From the NCBI GenBank assembly GCA_964386405.1, contig CAYLRW010000092.1, positions 1 through 5,199 of the forward strand: a DNA stretch of 5,199 bases, given 5' to 3'. The notes beneath the pieces are model-generated. The model was not told where the DNA came from. It saw nothing but the letters and a program-made list of their open reading frames with translations, and ran no database searches. Of this stretch, positions 1 to 5,199 are shown one piece after another. The translations under genes and the position numbers were made by a program. This DNA comes from RZYP01 sp964386405. GTDB lineage: Bacteria > Bacillota > Negativicutes > Acidaminococcales > Acidaminococcaceae. How positions within the stretch are numbered: position 1 is the stretch's first letter; each line of letters starts with the position of its first letter.

Positions 1-522
1 GCTCTTGATGAAGACTTGCAATCATATTTATGGAATAAAGCATTTAAGAGATCTTTGTTTGCAGGCGTTTGTTTTCCTGCTAATTATAGTCTGTTCGAGG
101 ATTATTCTATCATGCACCTCTTATTCCACAGAGCTGATACTTTTTATTATTTGCCCCGGTTCCTATATTATTATTTTGACCGGCGTGGCAGTATCAGCCG
201 GACAAATAGTTATGATCGGCAGCAAGAGCATGGAAAAATTCAAATAACACTGCAGAGAATGAAATTTCTCAATGAAAATTACACGGCAATTTCCCGGGCT
301 GATACGTTGATTGCGCCTTTTAAACACTCCATGAATACGATACTCAGCGGTAATTATCAGGATGAAGGACTGCAAACTGTTTTAAAACTTATGAAGAAGA
401 ATTTGTGGGGCCTGCTCTGCACAAGCAAACTATCCTGTAAAGAAAAAAGGGATGTCCTCTTTATTATTGCCTATCCGAAAGTTTTTCGCAGATACAAGCT
501 CAGAAAGAAAAGGAAGTTTTAA
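1..522 (+). CDS. Family-2 glycosyltransferase, C-terminal part (5' truncated by window edge)
   Basis: The frame is open from base 1 to the TAA at 520-522, giving the last 173 residues. The visible part begins with a YLWNKAFKRSLF stretch (residues 9-20 of the fragment), then F-P and FEDY (32-35), then LYYYFDRRGSIS near residues 58-69. This order (W-N-K, F-P, E-D-Y, L-Y-Y-Y..R..S-I) is typical of the acceptor-side half of EpsJ/EpsH-type GT-A family-2 transferases of exopolysaccharide clusters. The N-terminal nucleotide-sugar half, with its first Asp motifs and DXD, lies outside the window, so the donor cannot be inferred. The end is strongly basic (RRYKLRKKRKF), as is common in this group, and may touch membrane phospholipids. 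The stop is 1 nt from the next ATG, so the two are probably translationally coupled. The ATG at 16 is internal and not the start. Confidence 0.85.
   Translation, partial: ALDEDLQSYLWNKAFKRSLFAGVCFPANYSLFEDYSIMHLLFHRADTFYYLPRFLYYYFDRRGSISRTNSYDRQQEHGKIQITLQRMKFLNENYTAISRADTLIAPFKHSMNTILSGNYQDEGLQTVLKLMKKNLWGLLCTSKLSCKEKRDVLFIIAYPKVFRRYKLRKKRKF
509..516 (+). promoter_or_regulatory. Ribosome binding site of the family-4 glycosyltransferase
   Basis: AAAGGAAG lies 7 nt before the ATG at 524, inside the last codons of the preceding gene. It decides the start: an in-frame ATG at 452 would add 24 residues, but these overlap the upstream gene and are not part of the family fold, which opens with MKVAFF at 524. 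Confidence 0.75.
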
Positions 523-523
523 G

Positions 524-1648
524 ATGAAAGTTGCTTTTTTTATGTCTGAAAAACACAGCGGGCGTGGCGGCACAGAGCAAGTGTTGCTTGATATTTTTGA
601 ATCTCTGCATGCACAAAAGATAGCTTGCACCCTTTATCATCTGCAACAATTTTCTTACCCGAATTTTCTGGAAAAGCTTAGTGGCAGCGACTGTTTTTAT
701 AATACGCTTCCGCGAATTTTAACTCGTAAGCACCTCTTAAGGCCGCGGCTCTTATTTCGTTACTACAATGAAAAAAGTAAAGCAGATATGATGCACAGGA
801 TAGCGGAGGACAGGCCGGATGTTCTTCTTGTTGTCAACCTGAATCCCGAGTTTGCGCCATATATCAAATTATTTAAAACTTTATGCCCTGATACACCGGT
901 TCTATCATATTTACATCTAGCCATCAACAACAAACTGCACGAACAATCTGCGGCAGAATTTTTAAACTTATTTGATGCACATTTAGCAATCAGTTCCGGT
1001 ATGCAGAAAGACCTATTTTCTGTCACCACAAACAAACCAATTTATTTAGTATATAATCCCATTAAAGCGGCCGCTCCGATTGCACGTGCACAAGCTGTTA
1101 CTAAATTCGTCTATTTAGGGCGCTGCGAAGATAGAAACAAGCGAGTCTATGAGTTGCTTAATATAATGAAGCGCTTACGAGGTAACTGGACTTTAGACAT
1201 CTTTGGCAATGGCGGCGATGCTCCGCAAGAGATTGCAAGAATCGAAGCTTTCATAGCAGCACATCTGTCAGCTAAAGTAAAATTTCATGGCTGGCAGGAA
1301 AACCCTTGGGCAATGATTGAAGAAGCTTCTGCTTTGCTGCTGCATTCTAACGCTAATGATGAAGTACAGCCGCTTGTTCTCTGTGAAGCTATGATACGTG
1401 GTATACCTTGCGTCAGCAGTTTTTGTACATCTGGTCTGCGGGATATCTTTGTTCCGGACAAAAATGGCTGGTTGTATGATATTGATGATGAAGAAGCATG
1501 TCAAAAAATACTCCAGGCTATTATAGACAAAGCAGTAGTGCTGCCACCGCCTCAGATGGTGATGGAAACTATGCGGAAATTTTCAACGTCACAAGTCACA
1601 CTGAACTTTATTACGGCTTTGACCAATGCGCAGAACCAACAAAACTAA
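524..1648 (+). CDS. Family-4 (GT-B) glycosyltransferase, WaaB/RfaB-like
   Basis: A 374-residue protein of normal length for a retaining GT-B glycosyltransferase acting at the cytoplasmic membrane face. The N-terminal acceptor domain opens MKVAFF and has the glycine-rich GRGGTEQV loop (residues 13-20). LAISSGM (154-160) and VYNPI (176-180) mark the domain linker. The C-terminal donor domain starts with FVYLGR (195-200) and continues with KRVYEL (206-211), GNWTLDIFGNG (220-230) and HGW (255-257), then the E-x7-E pair E280/E288, GIPCVSS (293-299) and SGLRD (303-307). These blocks match what I remember of E. coli WaaB, the LPS-core UDP-galactose 1,6-galactosyltransferase, so a galactosyl or other hexosyl donor is plausible but inferred. 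The usual EGFP before the second Glu is replaced by EVQP. It follows the upstream transferase by 1 nt and is followed by the largest gap in the window. Confidence 0.88.
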   Translation: MKVAFFMSEKHSGRGGTEQVLLDIFESLHAQKIACTLYHLQQFSYPNFLEKLSGSDCFYNTLPRILTRKHLLRPRLLFRYYNEKSKADMMHRIAEDRPDVLLVVNLNPEFAPYIKLFKTLCPDTPVLSYLHLAINNKLHEQSAAEFLNLFDAHLAISSGMQKDLFSVTTNKPIYLVYNPIKAAAPIARAQAVTKFVYLGRCEDRNKRVYELLNIMKRLRGNWTLDIFGNGGDAPQEIARIEAFIAAHLSAKVKFHGWQENPWAMIEEASALLLHSNANDEVQPLVLCEAMIRGIPCVSSFCTSGLRDIFVPDKNGWLYDIDDEEACQKILQAIIDKAVVLPPPQMVMETMRKFSTSQVTLNFITALTNAQNQQN

Positions 1649-1688
1649 AATCCAATCCTCTTTATCGTACTATTATTGCGAATAATTA

Positions 1689-1709
1689 AAAAAATATTTT
1701 AAATTTTTT
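1689..1709 (+). terminator. Weak A/T inverted repeat ending in a T run; possible weak terminator
   Basis: AAAAAAT (1689-1695) can pair with ATTTTTT (1703-1709) across a 7-nt loop. The stem has no G-C pair and no T tract beyond its own arm, so it lacks the stability of a normal intrinsic terminator. It could equally be an A-tract or UP-like element for a downstream promoter, or plain A/T-rich filler. Confidence 0.2.
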
Positions 1710-1714
1710 GTATT

Positions 1715-1725
1715 TATAGTAGAAT
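1715..1725 (+). promoter_or_regulatory. Possible -10 elements of an internal promoter for wbaP
   Basis: TATAGT (1715-1720) and TAGAAT (1720-1725) each differ from TATAAT at one position and lie just downstream of A and T tracts. No good TTGACA-like -35 box is found at the right distance (TTTTAA at 1697-1702 is the best for TAGAAT). A promoter is therefore only a possibility, supported mainly by its place in the one long gap. Confidence 0.25.
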
Positions 1726-1747
1726 TAAAGTTAGCTTATTAAACCAG

Positions 1748-1755
1748 AAGGGGAG
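1748..1755 (+). promoter_or_regulatory. Ribosome binding site supporting the GTG start of wbaP
   Basis: AAGGGGAG lies 7 nt before the GTG at 1763. It is strong and well spaced. It supports GTG as the start, since no in-frame ATG sits nearby and the protein then has its full N-terminal membrane domain. Confidence 0.75.
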
Positions 1756-1762
1756 TAGCAGC

Positions 1763-3250
1763 GTGGATAGGGCTATTTTAGAAGAAAAATTAATTGATAA
1801 GCAATATCTCTCCCAGATGGTCGAAGTTTCCTTTTTGAATCGTTATACTTCCTATATTTTGCCAATTCTTTTATTGGCATCAGATTACGTGTCTGTTTTG
1901 CTCGCGGAGGAAACGGCACTTTTTTTACGCCCATTTGTTTATTTCGCAAATAATGAAAGTTTTGATATTCCGGATTATTATTTTTATTTGTTTGTGCCGG
2001 CTGTTTTTCTGTTATTCCTTTGTCTGGCGCATACGTACCATCACAGGCAGCCTTTTTGGAATCTGGTGCAGCAAATTTTTTATGCGGTACTCTATAGTAT
2101 CCTGACTAGTATAACTTTAATCTATTTTGGCCATCTGGCAAACGCGGTATCCAGGTTATTTGTCTTTTTGCTGGGGCCTTTTGCCTTCGTTTATATTTGT
2201 TGTCTGCGCTATTTTGTTAAAAAAGCTTTATGCAGATTTAATGTTCTGCAGGAGCCGATCATCTTGGTCGGAGCAGGCAAGACTGCTGAATTGATAGTGA
2301 ATTTTTTAGAACGGGATACGGGTTTTGGCCTCAATATTGTAGGCATCATTGATGATAATCCGAAATCGGCATGTTTGGCGCAAAAATTCAAAATTTTGGG
2401 CGGTTTTGCCGATGCCGACAAAATTATTCAGTTATCCGGCGTGAAAACTGTTGTTATCGCAGCACCGGGTTTAAAGCGGGAAGCTTTATTGGATTTGATC
2501 AACCGTATTCAGCCGAATGTTAAAAATGTCAGCTTCGTACCTGATTTATTGGGTATACCGGCCGGAAACCTTGAGGTCGAACGCTTATTTGATGAAAAGA
2601 TTGTGATGTTAAGGTCAAAAAATAATTTAGCTCGTTGGTATAACCGGCTTTACAAAAGGATATTTGATATTATTGTGCCTTTGCTGGGCATGGTCTTTTT
2701 AATCCCCGTAGGTGCTTTAATCATATTATGCATTTATATTGACTCGCCTGGACAAGTTGTTTTTGCCCATAAGCGGGTAGGACAGCATGGAAAACCTTTT
2801 CCATGCTATAAATTCCGTACGATGGTGCCCAATGCGGAAAGCGTTTTGCAGGAATATTTGGCAACGCATCCGGAGGCTCAAAAAGAATGGGATAACAGTT
2901 TTAAACTGAAGCATGACCCGCGCATTACAAGAGTAGGAAGATTCCTCAGAAAAACGAGTCTTGACGAATTGCCGCAAATTTTGAATGTGTTAAAAGGTGA
3001 AATGAGCCTGGTAGGACCACGGCCGATTGTCGAGGCCGAAATAGAAAAATATGGTGAATACATTAAAGATTATTATCTGGTAACACCGGGTATAACCGGT
3101 ATCTGGCAGGTAAATGGCCGCAGCGATACTACCTACCCGGAGAGAGTGGCAATGGATACGTGGTATGTGCGCAACTGGTCAGTGTGGATCGACTTAGTTT
3201 ATTTGTTCAAAACAGTAAAAATTGTTTGGAAGCAAAAAGGTGCATATTGA
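1763..3250 (+). CDS. wbaP: Undecaprenyl-phosphate hexose-1-phosphate transferase (WbaP-type, initiating enzyme)
   Basis: A 495-residue integral membrane phosphoglycosyl transferase, close to the usual length of WbaP. It moves hexose-1-phosphate from a UDP-sugar to undecaprenyl phosphate, the first step of repeat-unit assembly. Four hydrophobic segments (about 30-50, 72-92, 103-124, 130-150) precede a Rossmann-like domain with VGAGKTAE (169-176) and GIIDDNP (194-200). The catalytic bacterial sugar transferase domain starts at KRIFD (298-302). It has a re-entrant hydrophobic helix (303-326) with Pro315, then YKFRTM (349-354), KHDPRITRVG (383-392), the catalytic Asp-Glu pair D401/E402 in SLDELPQ, and SLVGPRP (415-421). 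The C-terminus, GITGIWQVNGR (443-453) through WYVRNWS to the final GAY, is the WbaP signature. WbaP relatives usually use UDP-Gal, but glucose or another hexose is possible. It begins with GTG after the 114-nt gap and ends 35 nt before the next gene. Confidence 0.92.
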   Translation: MDRAILEEKLIDKQYLSQMVEVSFLNRYTSYILPILLLASDYVSVLLAEETALFLRPFVYFANNESFDIPDYYFYLFVPAVFLLFLCLAHTYHHRQPFWNLVQQIFYAVLYSILTSITLIYFGHLANAVSRLFVFLLGPFAFVYICCLRYFVKKALCRFNVLQEPIILVGAGKTAELIVNFLERDTGFGLNIVGIIDDNPKSACLAQKFKILGGFADADKIIQLSGVKTVVIAAPGLKREALLDLINRIQPNVKNVSFVPDLLGIPAGNLEVERLFDEKIVMLRSKNNLARWYNRLYKRIFDIIVPLLGMVFLIPVGALIILCIYIDSPGQVVFAHKRVGQHGKPFPCYKFRTMVPNAESVLQEYLATHPEAQKEWDNSFKLKHDPRITRVGRFLRKTSLDELPQILNVLKGEMSLVGPRPIVEAEIEKYGEYIKDYYLVTPGITGIWQVNGRSDTTYPERVAMDTWYVRNWSVWIDLVYLFKTVKIVWKQKGAY

Positions 3251-3269
3251 AAATACGGCAGGAGAAGCA

Positions 3270-3276
3270 AGGTGAG
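3270..3276 (+). promoter_or_regulatory. Ribosome binding site for the rhamnosyltransferase-like gene
   Basis: AGGTGAG ends 9 nt before the ATG at 3286 and matches the 3' part of the full Shine-Dalgarno consensus. It favours this ATG. A rival in-frame TTG at 3247 overlaps the wbaP stop and has AAAAGG 6 nt upstream. Confidence 0.5.
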
Positions 3277-3285
3277 CATAATTAC

Positions 3286-4215
3286 ATGGCAAATCAAAAA
3301 GTAAGTGTGATCATTCCTACTTTAAATGCGGGCAGCGAGTTAGAAGTGCTGCTGCAGGCTTTGCTGCACCAAAATAAAAAAGCCGATGAAATTATAGTGA
3401 TTGATTCCGCCTCGGATGATGGCACTCCTGATCTTTGTGCAAAATATCCTGCAGTGAAGCTGCTGACTATTGCAAGACAGGATTTTGACCATGGCGGTAC
3501 AAGAGCGCTGGCTTTTAACCAAGCCAGTGGTGATTTTGTTCTTTTCCTTACTCAGGATGCGGTTCCGGCCGACGAGCATTATATAGCAAGCCTCTTGGCA
3601 CCTTTTGCCGATGAAAAAGTCGCGTTGGTTTCAGGACGTCAATGCGCCAAAGCCACTGCGCGTTTAAGTGAAAAACTGACAAGAGAATTTAATTATCCTG
3701 CCCAAAGCAATGTGCGTTCTGAGGAAGATATCAAGCAATTGGGAATTAAAGCATTTTTTGCTTCAGATGTTTGTTCTGCCTATAGAAAAAGCGCTTATGA
3801 TGCCGTAGGCGGCTTTGCCCATCCCATTTTGACGAATGAGGACATGTTGATTGCCGCGAGTTTCCTGCAAGCTGGTTATAAGATTGCTTATGCGCATGAA
3901 GCCGCAGTCCTTCATTCACATAATTTCACTTTGGGACAACAGTTCAAGAGAAATTTTGACGTTGGGATTTTTTTAAAGCTTTATGCCCAGCATTTTGGCA
4001 AGGTGCAGGTTGACGGCGAAGGTATCAAAATGGTGAAGTGGGTTGGCAGACAGCTGCTGGAAAGCAAAGCGTACCAGGATATTTTATATTACGCTGCTGA
4101 ATGTATGAGCAAAGTGCTCGGCAATAAATTAGGCAAAATCTATACTCAATTACCTGCCGGCTTAGTCCGCAAATGTTCTGCCAACAAAAATTATTGGCAG
4201 CAACTGCAGAAATAG
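3286..4215 (+). CDS. Family-2 glycosyltransferase, probable rhamnosyltransferase
   Basis: A 309-residue soluble or peripheral GT-A enzyme expected to add a sugar to the undecaprenyl-linked intermediate. The fold starts at once with VSVIIPTLNAG (6-16), followed by the nucleotide-binding IDSASDDGT (39-47). A block characteristic of bacterial rhamnosyltransferases (RfbF/WbbL-like) follows: DFDHGGTR (66-73), FLTQDA with the DXD-equivalent (87-92), SGRQ (116-119), EFNYP (134-138), GIKAFFASDVC (153-163), GGF (175-177), NEDM (184-187), HSHNF (210-214) and FKRNFDVG (220-227). In this group the donor is usually dTDP-L-rhamnose, so rhamnose is inferred from family; no rml genes are in the window. The ATG at 3286 gives a family-typical short N-terminus. 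A TTG at 3247, overlapping the wbaP stop, would add 13 residues, and the in-frame ATG at 3160 lies deep inside wbaP and is unlikely. The gene sits in the same run as its neighbours. Confidence 0.9.
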   Translation: MANQKVSVIIPTLNAGSELEVLLQALLHQNKKADEIIVIDSASDDGTPDLCAKYPAVKLLTIARQDFDHGGTRALAFNQASGDFVLFLTQDAVPADEHYIASLLAPFADEKVALVSGRQCAKATARLSEKLTREFNYPAQSNVRSEEDIKQLGIKAFFASDVCSAYRKSAYDAVGGFAHPILTNEDMLIAASFLQAGYKIAYAHEAAVLHSHNFTLGQQFKRNFDVGIFLKLYAQHFGKVQVDGEGIKMVKWVGRQLLESKAYQDILYYAAECMSKVLGNKLGKIYTQLPAGLVRKCSANKNYWQQLQK

Positions 4216-4217
4216 CC

Positions 4218-4235
4218 GGAGGGCTGAAGATAGGA
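4218..4235 (+). promoter_or_regulatory. Two purine-rich Shine-Dalgarno-like sites before the last full gene
   Basis: GGAGGG (4218-4223) is the stronger match but lies 22 nt before the ATG at 4246. AGGA (4232-4235) is weaker but has a usable 10-nt spacing and is probably the working site. A minimal frame ATG-ATA-CGA-TGA (4238-4249) lies between and overlaps the gene's start codon. Confidence 0.45.
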
Positions 4236-4245
4236 AAATGATACG

Positions 4246-5184
4246 ATGAAACTTTCTGTTGCTTTATGCACTTATAATGGCGAAAATTTTATAGCGGAGC
4301 AGCTCGAAAGTATAGCTCGGCAGACGGTTTTGCCGGATGAACTCATTATCTGTGATGACCGTTCGGCAGATCAAACCGTGCAAATTCTTCATGAATTTGC
4401 AAACAAGGCGCCATTCCCCGTAAGTATCTATCACAACGAAACCACATTGGGAGTAATCCGCAATTTTGAGCAGTCTATTTCGCTCTGCAAGGGTGAGTAT
4501 ATAGCGCTTGCTGATCAGGATGATGTCTGGCTGCCGGAGAAAATCGAAAAGAGTTTGGCGTTAATCGAGAGCGCACAAGCGCAATATGCAGGCGAAGAGG
4601 TACCTCTGCTTGTGCATACGGATTTAAAGGTAGTTGATAAGCAGCTCAAGGTAATCAGTGAATCCTTTATGCATGCGCAGAAGCTTCACAATGAAGATTC
4701 CAAGCAGGCATTAAAAACACTTTTGGTGCAGAACTATGTTACAGGCTGCACCGTGATCATAAATAGAAAGTTAAAAGAACTCGCTTTACCTTTCCCGGCA
4801 GGCATTCTCATGCATGATTGGTGGCTGGCTTTGCTGGCAGCAGCGGAAGGCAGGATTGTCTTTTCTGCTGAAAGGACAATTCTCTATAGGCAGCATGGCA
4901 AGAATGCAGTCGGTGCGCAAAAATATTTTTCCAGAGATAACTTGCGAAAGGTGCTTGCTTTCAGGCAAATGCAAGAGGAAATCAAGCAAACAATTCAGCA
5001 GGCGGCAGCGTTCACCAGGCATAAACCGGCTATGCGCCTGAGAAGCAGAGAATGCATCGCGAACTATCTGGCAAATGTTCACAAGCAGGACTATTGGCCG
5101 ATTTTCCGGGCAGGTATTCATAAACAAGGTTTTTTGCGTAATCTCATCTTTTACATATTTTTTATTTCGCTGGATAAGGAGTGA
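4246..5184 (+). CDS. Family-2 glycosyltransferase (rhamnosyltransferase-like, polysaccharide assembly)
   Basis: A 312-residue GT-A enzyme, full length for its group. It begins with LSVALCTYNGENFI (3-16), carries the nucleotide-contact pair D37/D38 in ICDDRS (35-40), and has the metal-binding DXD-type ADQDDVW (89-95) after GEYIAL. The acceptor half shows VTGCTVIINR (165-174), the catalytic-base region MHDWW (189-193), and YRQHGKNAVG (214-223). The CTYNG / DQDDVW / HDWW / YRQHG combination is common in family-2 enzymes annotated as alpha-L-rhamnosyltransferases or O-antigen glycosyltransferases (RfbG-like). The donor is therefore uncertain, and hexoses are also used in this group. A short hydrophobic stretch, IFYIFFISL (301-309), ends the protein and may anchor it to the membrane. 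It begins 30 nt after the previous gene and ends 4 nt before the next ATG, consistent with one operon. The start is fixed by the family N-terminus. Confidence 0.9.
   Translation: MKLSVALCTYNGENFIAEQLESIARQTVLPDELIICDDRSADQTVQILHEFANKAPFPVSIYHNETTLGVIRNFEQSISLCKGEYIALADQDDVWLPEKIEKSLALIESAQAQYAGEEVPLLVHTDLKVVDKQLKVISESFMHAQKLHNEDSKQALKTLLVQNYVTGCTVIINRKLKELALPFPAGILMHDWWLALLAAAEGRIVFSAERTILYRQHGKNAVGAQKYFSRDNLRKVLAFRQMQEEIKQTIQQAAAFTRHKPAMRLRSRECIANYLANVHKQDYWPIFRAGIHKQGFLRNLIFYIFFISLDKE
5176..5181 (+). promoter_or_regulatory. Ribosome binding site of the next gene
   Basis: AAGGAG lies 7 nt before the ATG at 5189 and overlaps the last codons of the preceding glycosyltransferase. It shows that another gene starts at the window edge. 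Confidence 0.7.
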
Positions 5185-5188
5185 TTTT

Positions 5189-5199
5189 ATGAAGGGGAT
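5189..5199 (+). CDS. Start of an unidentified gene (3' truncated by window edge)
   Basis: Only ATG AAG GGG and two more bases are visible (Met-Lys-Gly). The call rests on the well-placed AAGGAG site and the 4-nt spacing after the previous stop. In such a cluster the next gene could be another transferase, a flippase, a polymerase or a nucleotide-sugar enzyme, but nothing in the sequence tells which. Confidence 0.6.

Larger units (their letters stand above)
1649..1762 (+). other. 114-nt A/T-rich intergenic gap before wbaP
   Basis: This is the only sizeable non-coding stretch. It contains a small hairpin-capable palindrome ATTATT-GCG-AATAAT (1672-1686), a pure A/T inverted repeat ending in six T (1689-1709), promoter-like hexamers around 1715-1725, and the wbaP ribosome binding site at its end. 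I see no open frame, RNA gene or riboswitch-like structure in it. Confidence 0.7.

Noticed and set aside
5..247. 80-codon hydrophobic frame at the left edge
   Set aside because: It overlaps the real glycosyltransferase reading frame, whose family motifs are clear. The hydrophobicity comes from reading T-rich codons out of frame.
452..523. In-frame N-terminal extension of the family-4 glycosyltransferase to an ATG at 452
   Set aside because: It overlaps the upstream gene by 71 bases, adds 24 residues not typical of the fold, and lacks the well-placed AGGAAG site that precedes 524.
1672..1686. ATTATT-GCG-AATAAT palindrome as an intrinsic terminator
   Set aside because: A six-pair all-A/T stem with a 3-nt loop followed by A residues rather than T lacks both stability and a U tract on this strand.
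1498..1689. 63-codon frame spanning the end of the GT4 gene and the gap
   Set aside because: Most of it is a shadow of the GT4 gene, it has no ribosome binding site, and its low-complexity sequence resembles no family.
3160..3285. In-frame extension of the rhamnosyltransferase-like gene to an ATG at 3160
   Set aside because: It lies inside the conserved C-terminus of wbaP in another frame, and the GT-A fold begins right after the ATG at 3286.
4786..5127. 113-codon frame on the minus strand
   Set aside because: It is antisense to the acceptor half of a clear family-2 glycosyltransferase. It is rich in Cys, Arg and His as shadow frames often are, and shows no domain.
1..5199. CRISPR array, tRNA/rRNA, insertion sequence, toxin-antitoxin or defence system
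   Set aside because: No regularly spaced repeats, tRNA-like cloverleaf, transposase motifs or small toxin-like gene pairs were seen; nearly all bases are explained by glycosyltransferase-type genes.

Overview
This window is an interior piece of a surface-polysaccharide biosynthesis cluster (O-antigen, capsule or exopolysaccharide type). All genes are on the + strand and tightly packed. In order it holds: the 3' end of a family-2 glycosyltransferase (1-522); a family-4 glycosyltransferase resembling the WaaB/RfaB galactosyltransferase group (524-1648); a WbaP-type undecaprenyl-phosphate sugar-1-phosphate transferase that starts lipid-linked repeat-unit assembly (1763-3250); a family-2 glycosyltransferase with strong rhamnosyltransferase-type motifs (3286-4215); another family-2 glycosyltransferase (4246-5184); and the first codons of a further gene (from 5189).

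The expected pathway is as follows. WbaP transfers a hexose-1-phosphate, probably galactose-1-phosphate, from its UDP-sugar to undecaprenyl phosphate at the inner face of the membrane. The four glycosyltransferases then add sugars one by one to build a repeat unit. A flippase and polymerase, which would export and polymerise it, are not visible here and would lie outside the window. The sugar order cannot be read from sequence. The two family-2 enzymes after wbaP are candidates for consecutive deoxyhexose (rhamnose) additions.

Gene spacing is 1 nt between genes 1 and 2, 114 nt between genes 2 and 3, then 35, 30 and 4 nt. The only sizeable gap (1649-1762) is very A/T-rich and is the one place where a terminator or an internal promoter could sit, but neither is clear. 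The window may therefore be one transcript or two.

The sequence is AT-rich with strong Gram-positive-style Shine-Dalgarno sites (AGGAAG, AAGGGGAG, AAGGAG) and a GTG start, which suggests a Firmicute. The WaaB-like and WbaP-like enzymes would fit an outer-membrane-bearing Firmicute (Negativicutes), but such enzymes also occur in exopolysaccharide clusters of ordinary Firmicutes, so the taxon is only a guess. I saw no mobile element, RNA gene, CRISPR array or phage feature, and no convincing evidence of an undescribed system. The findings below are modest.
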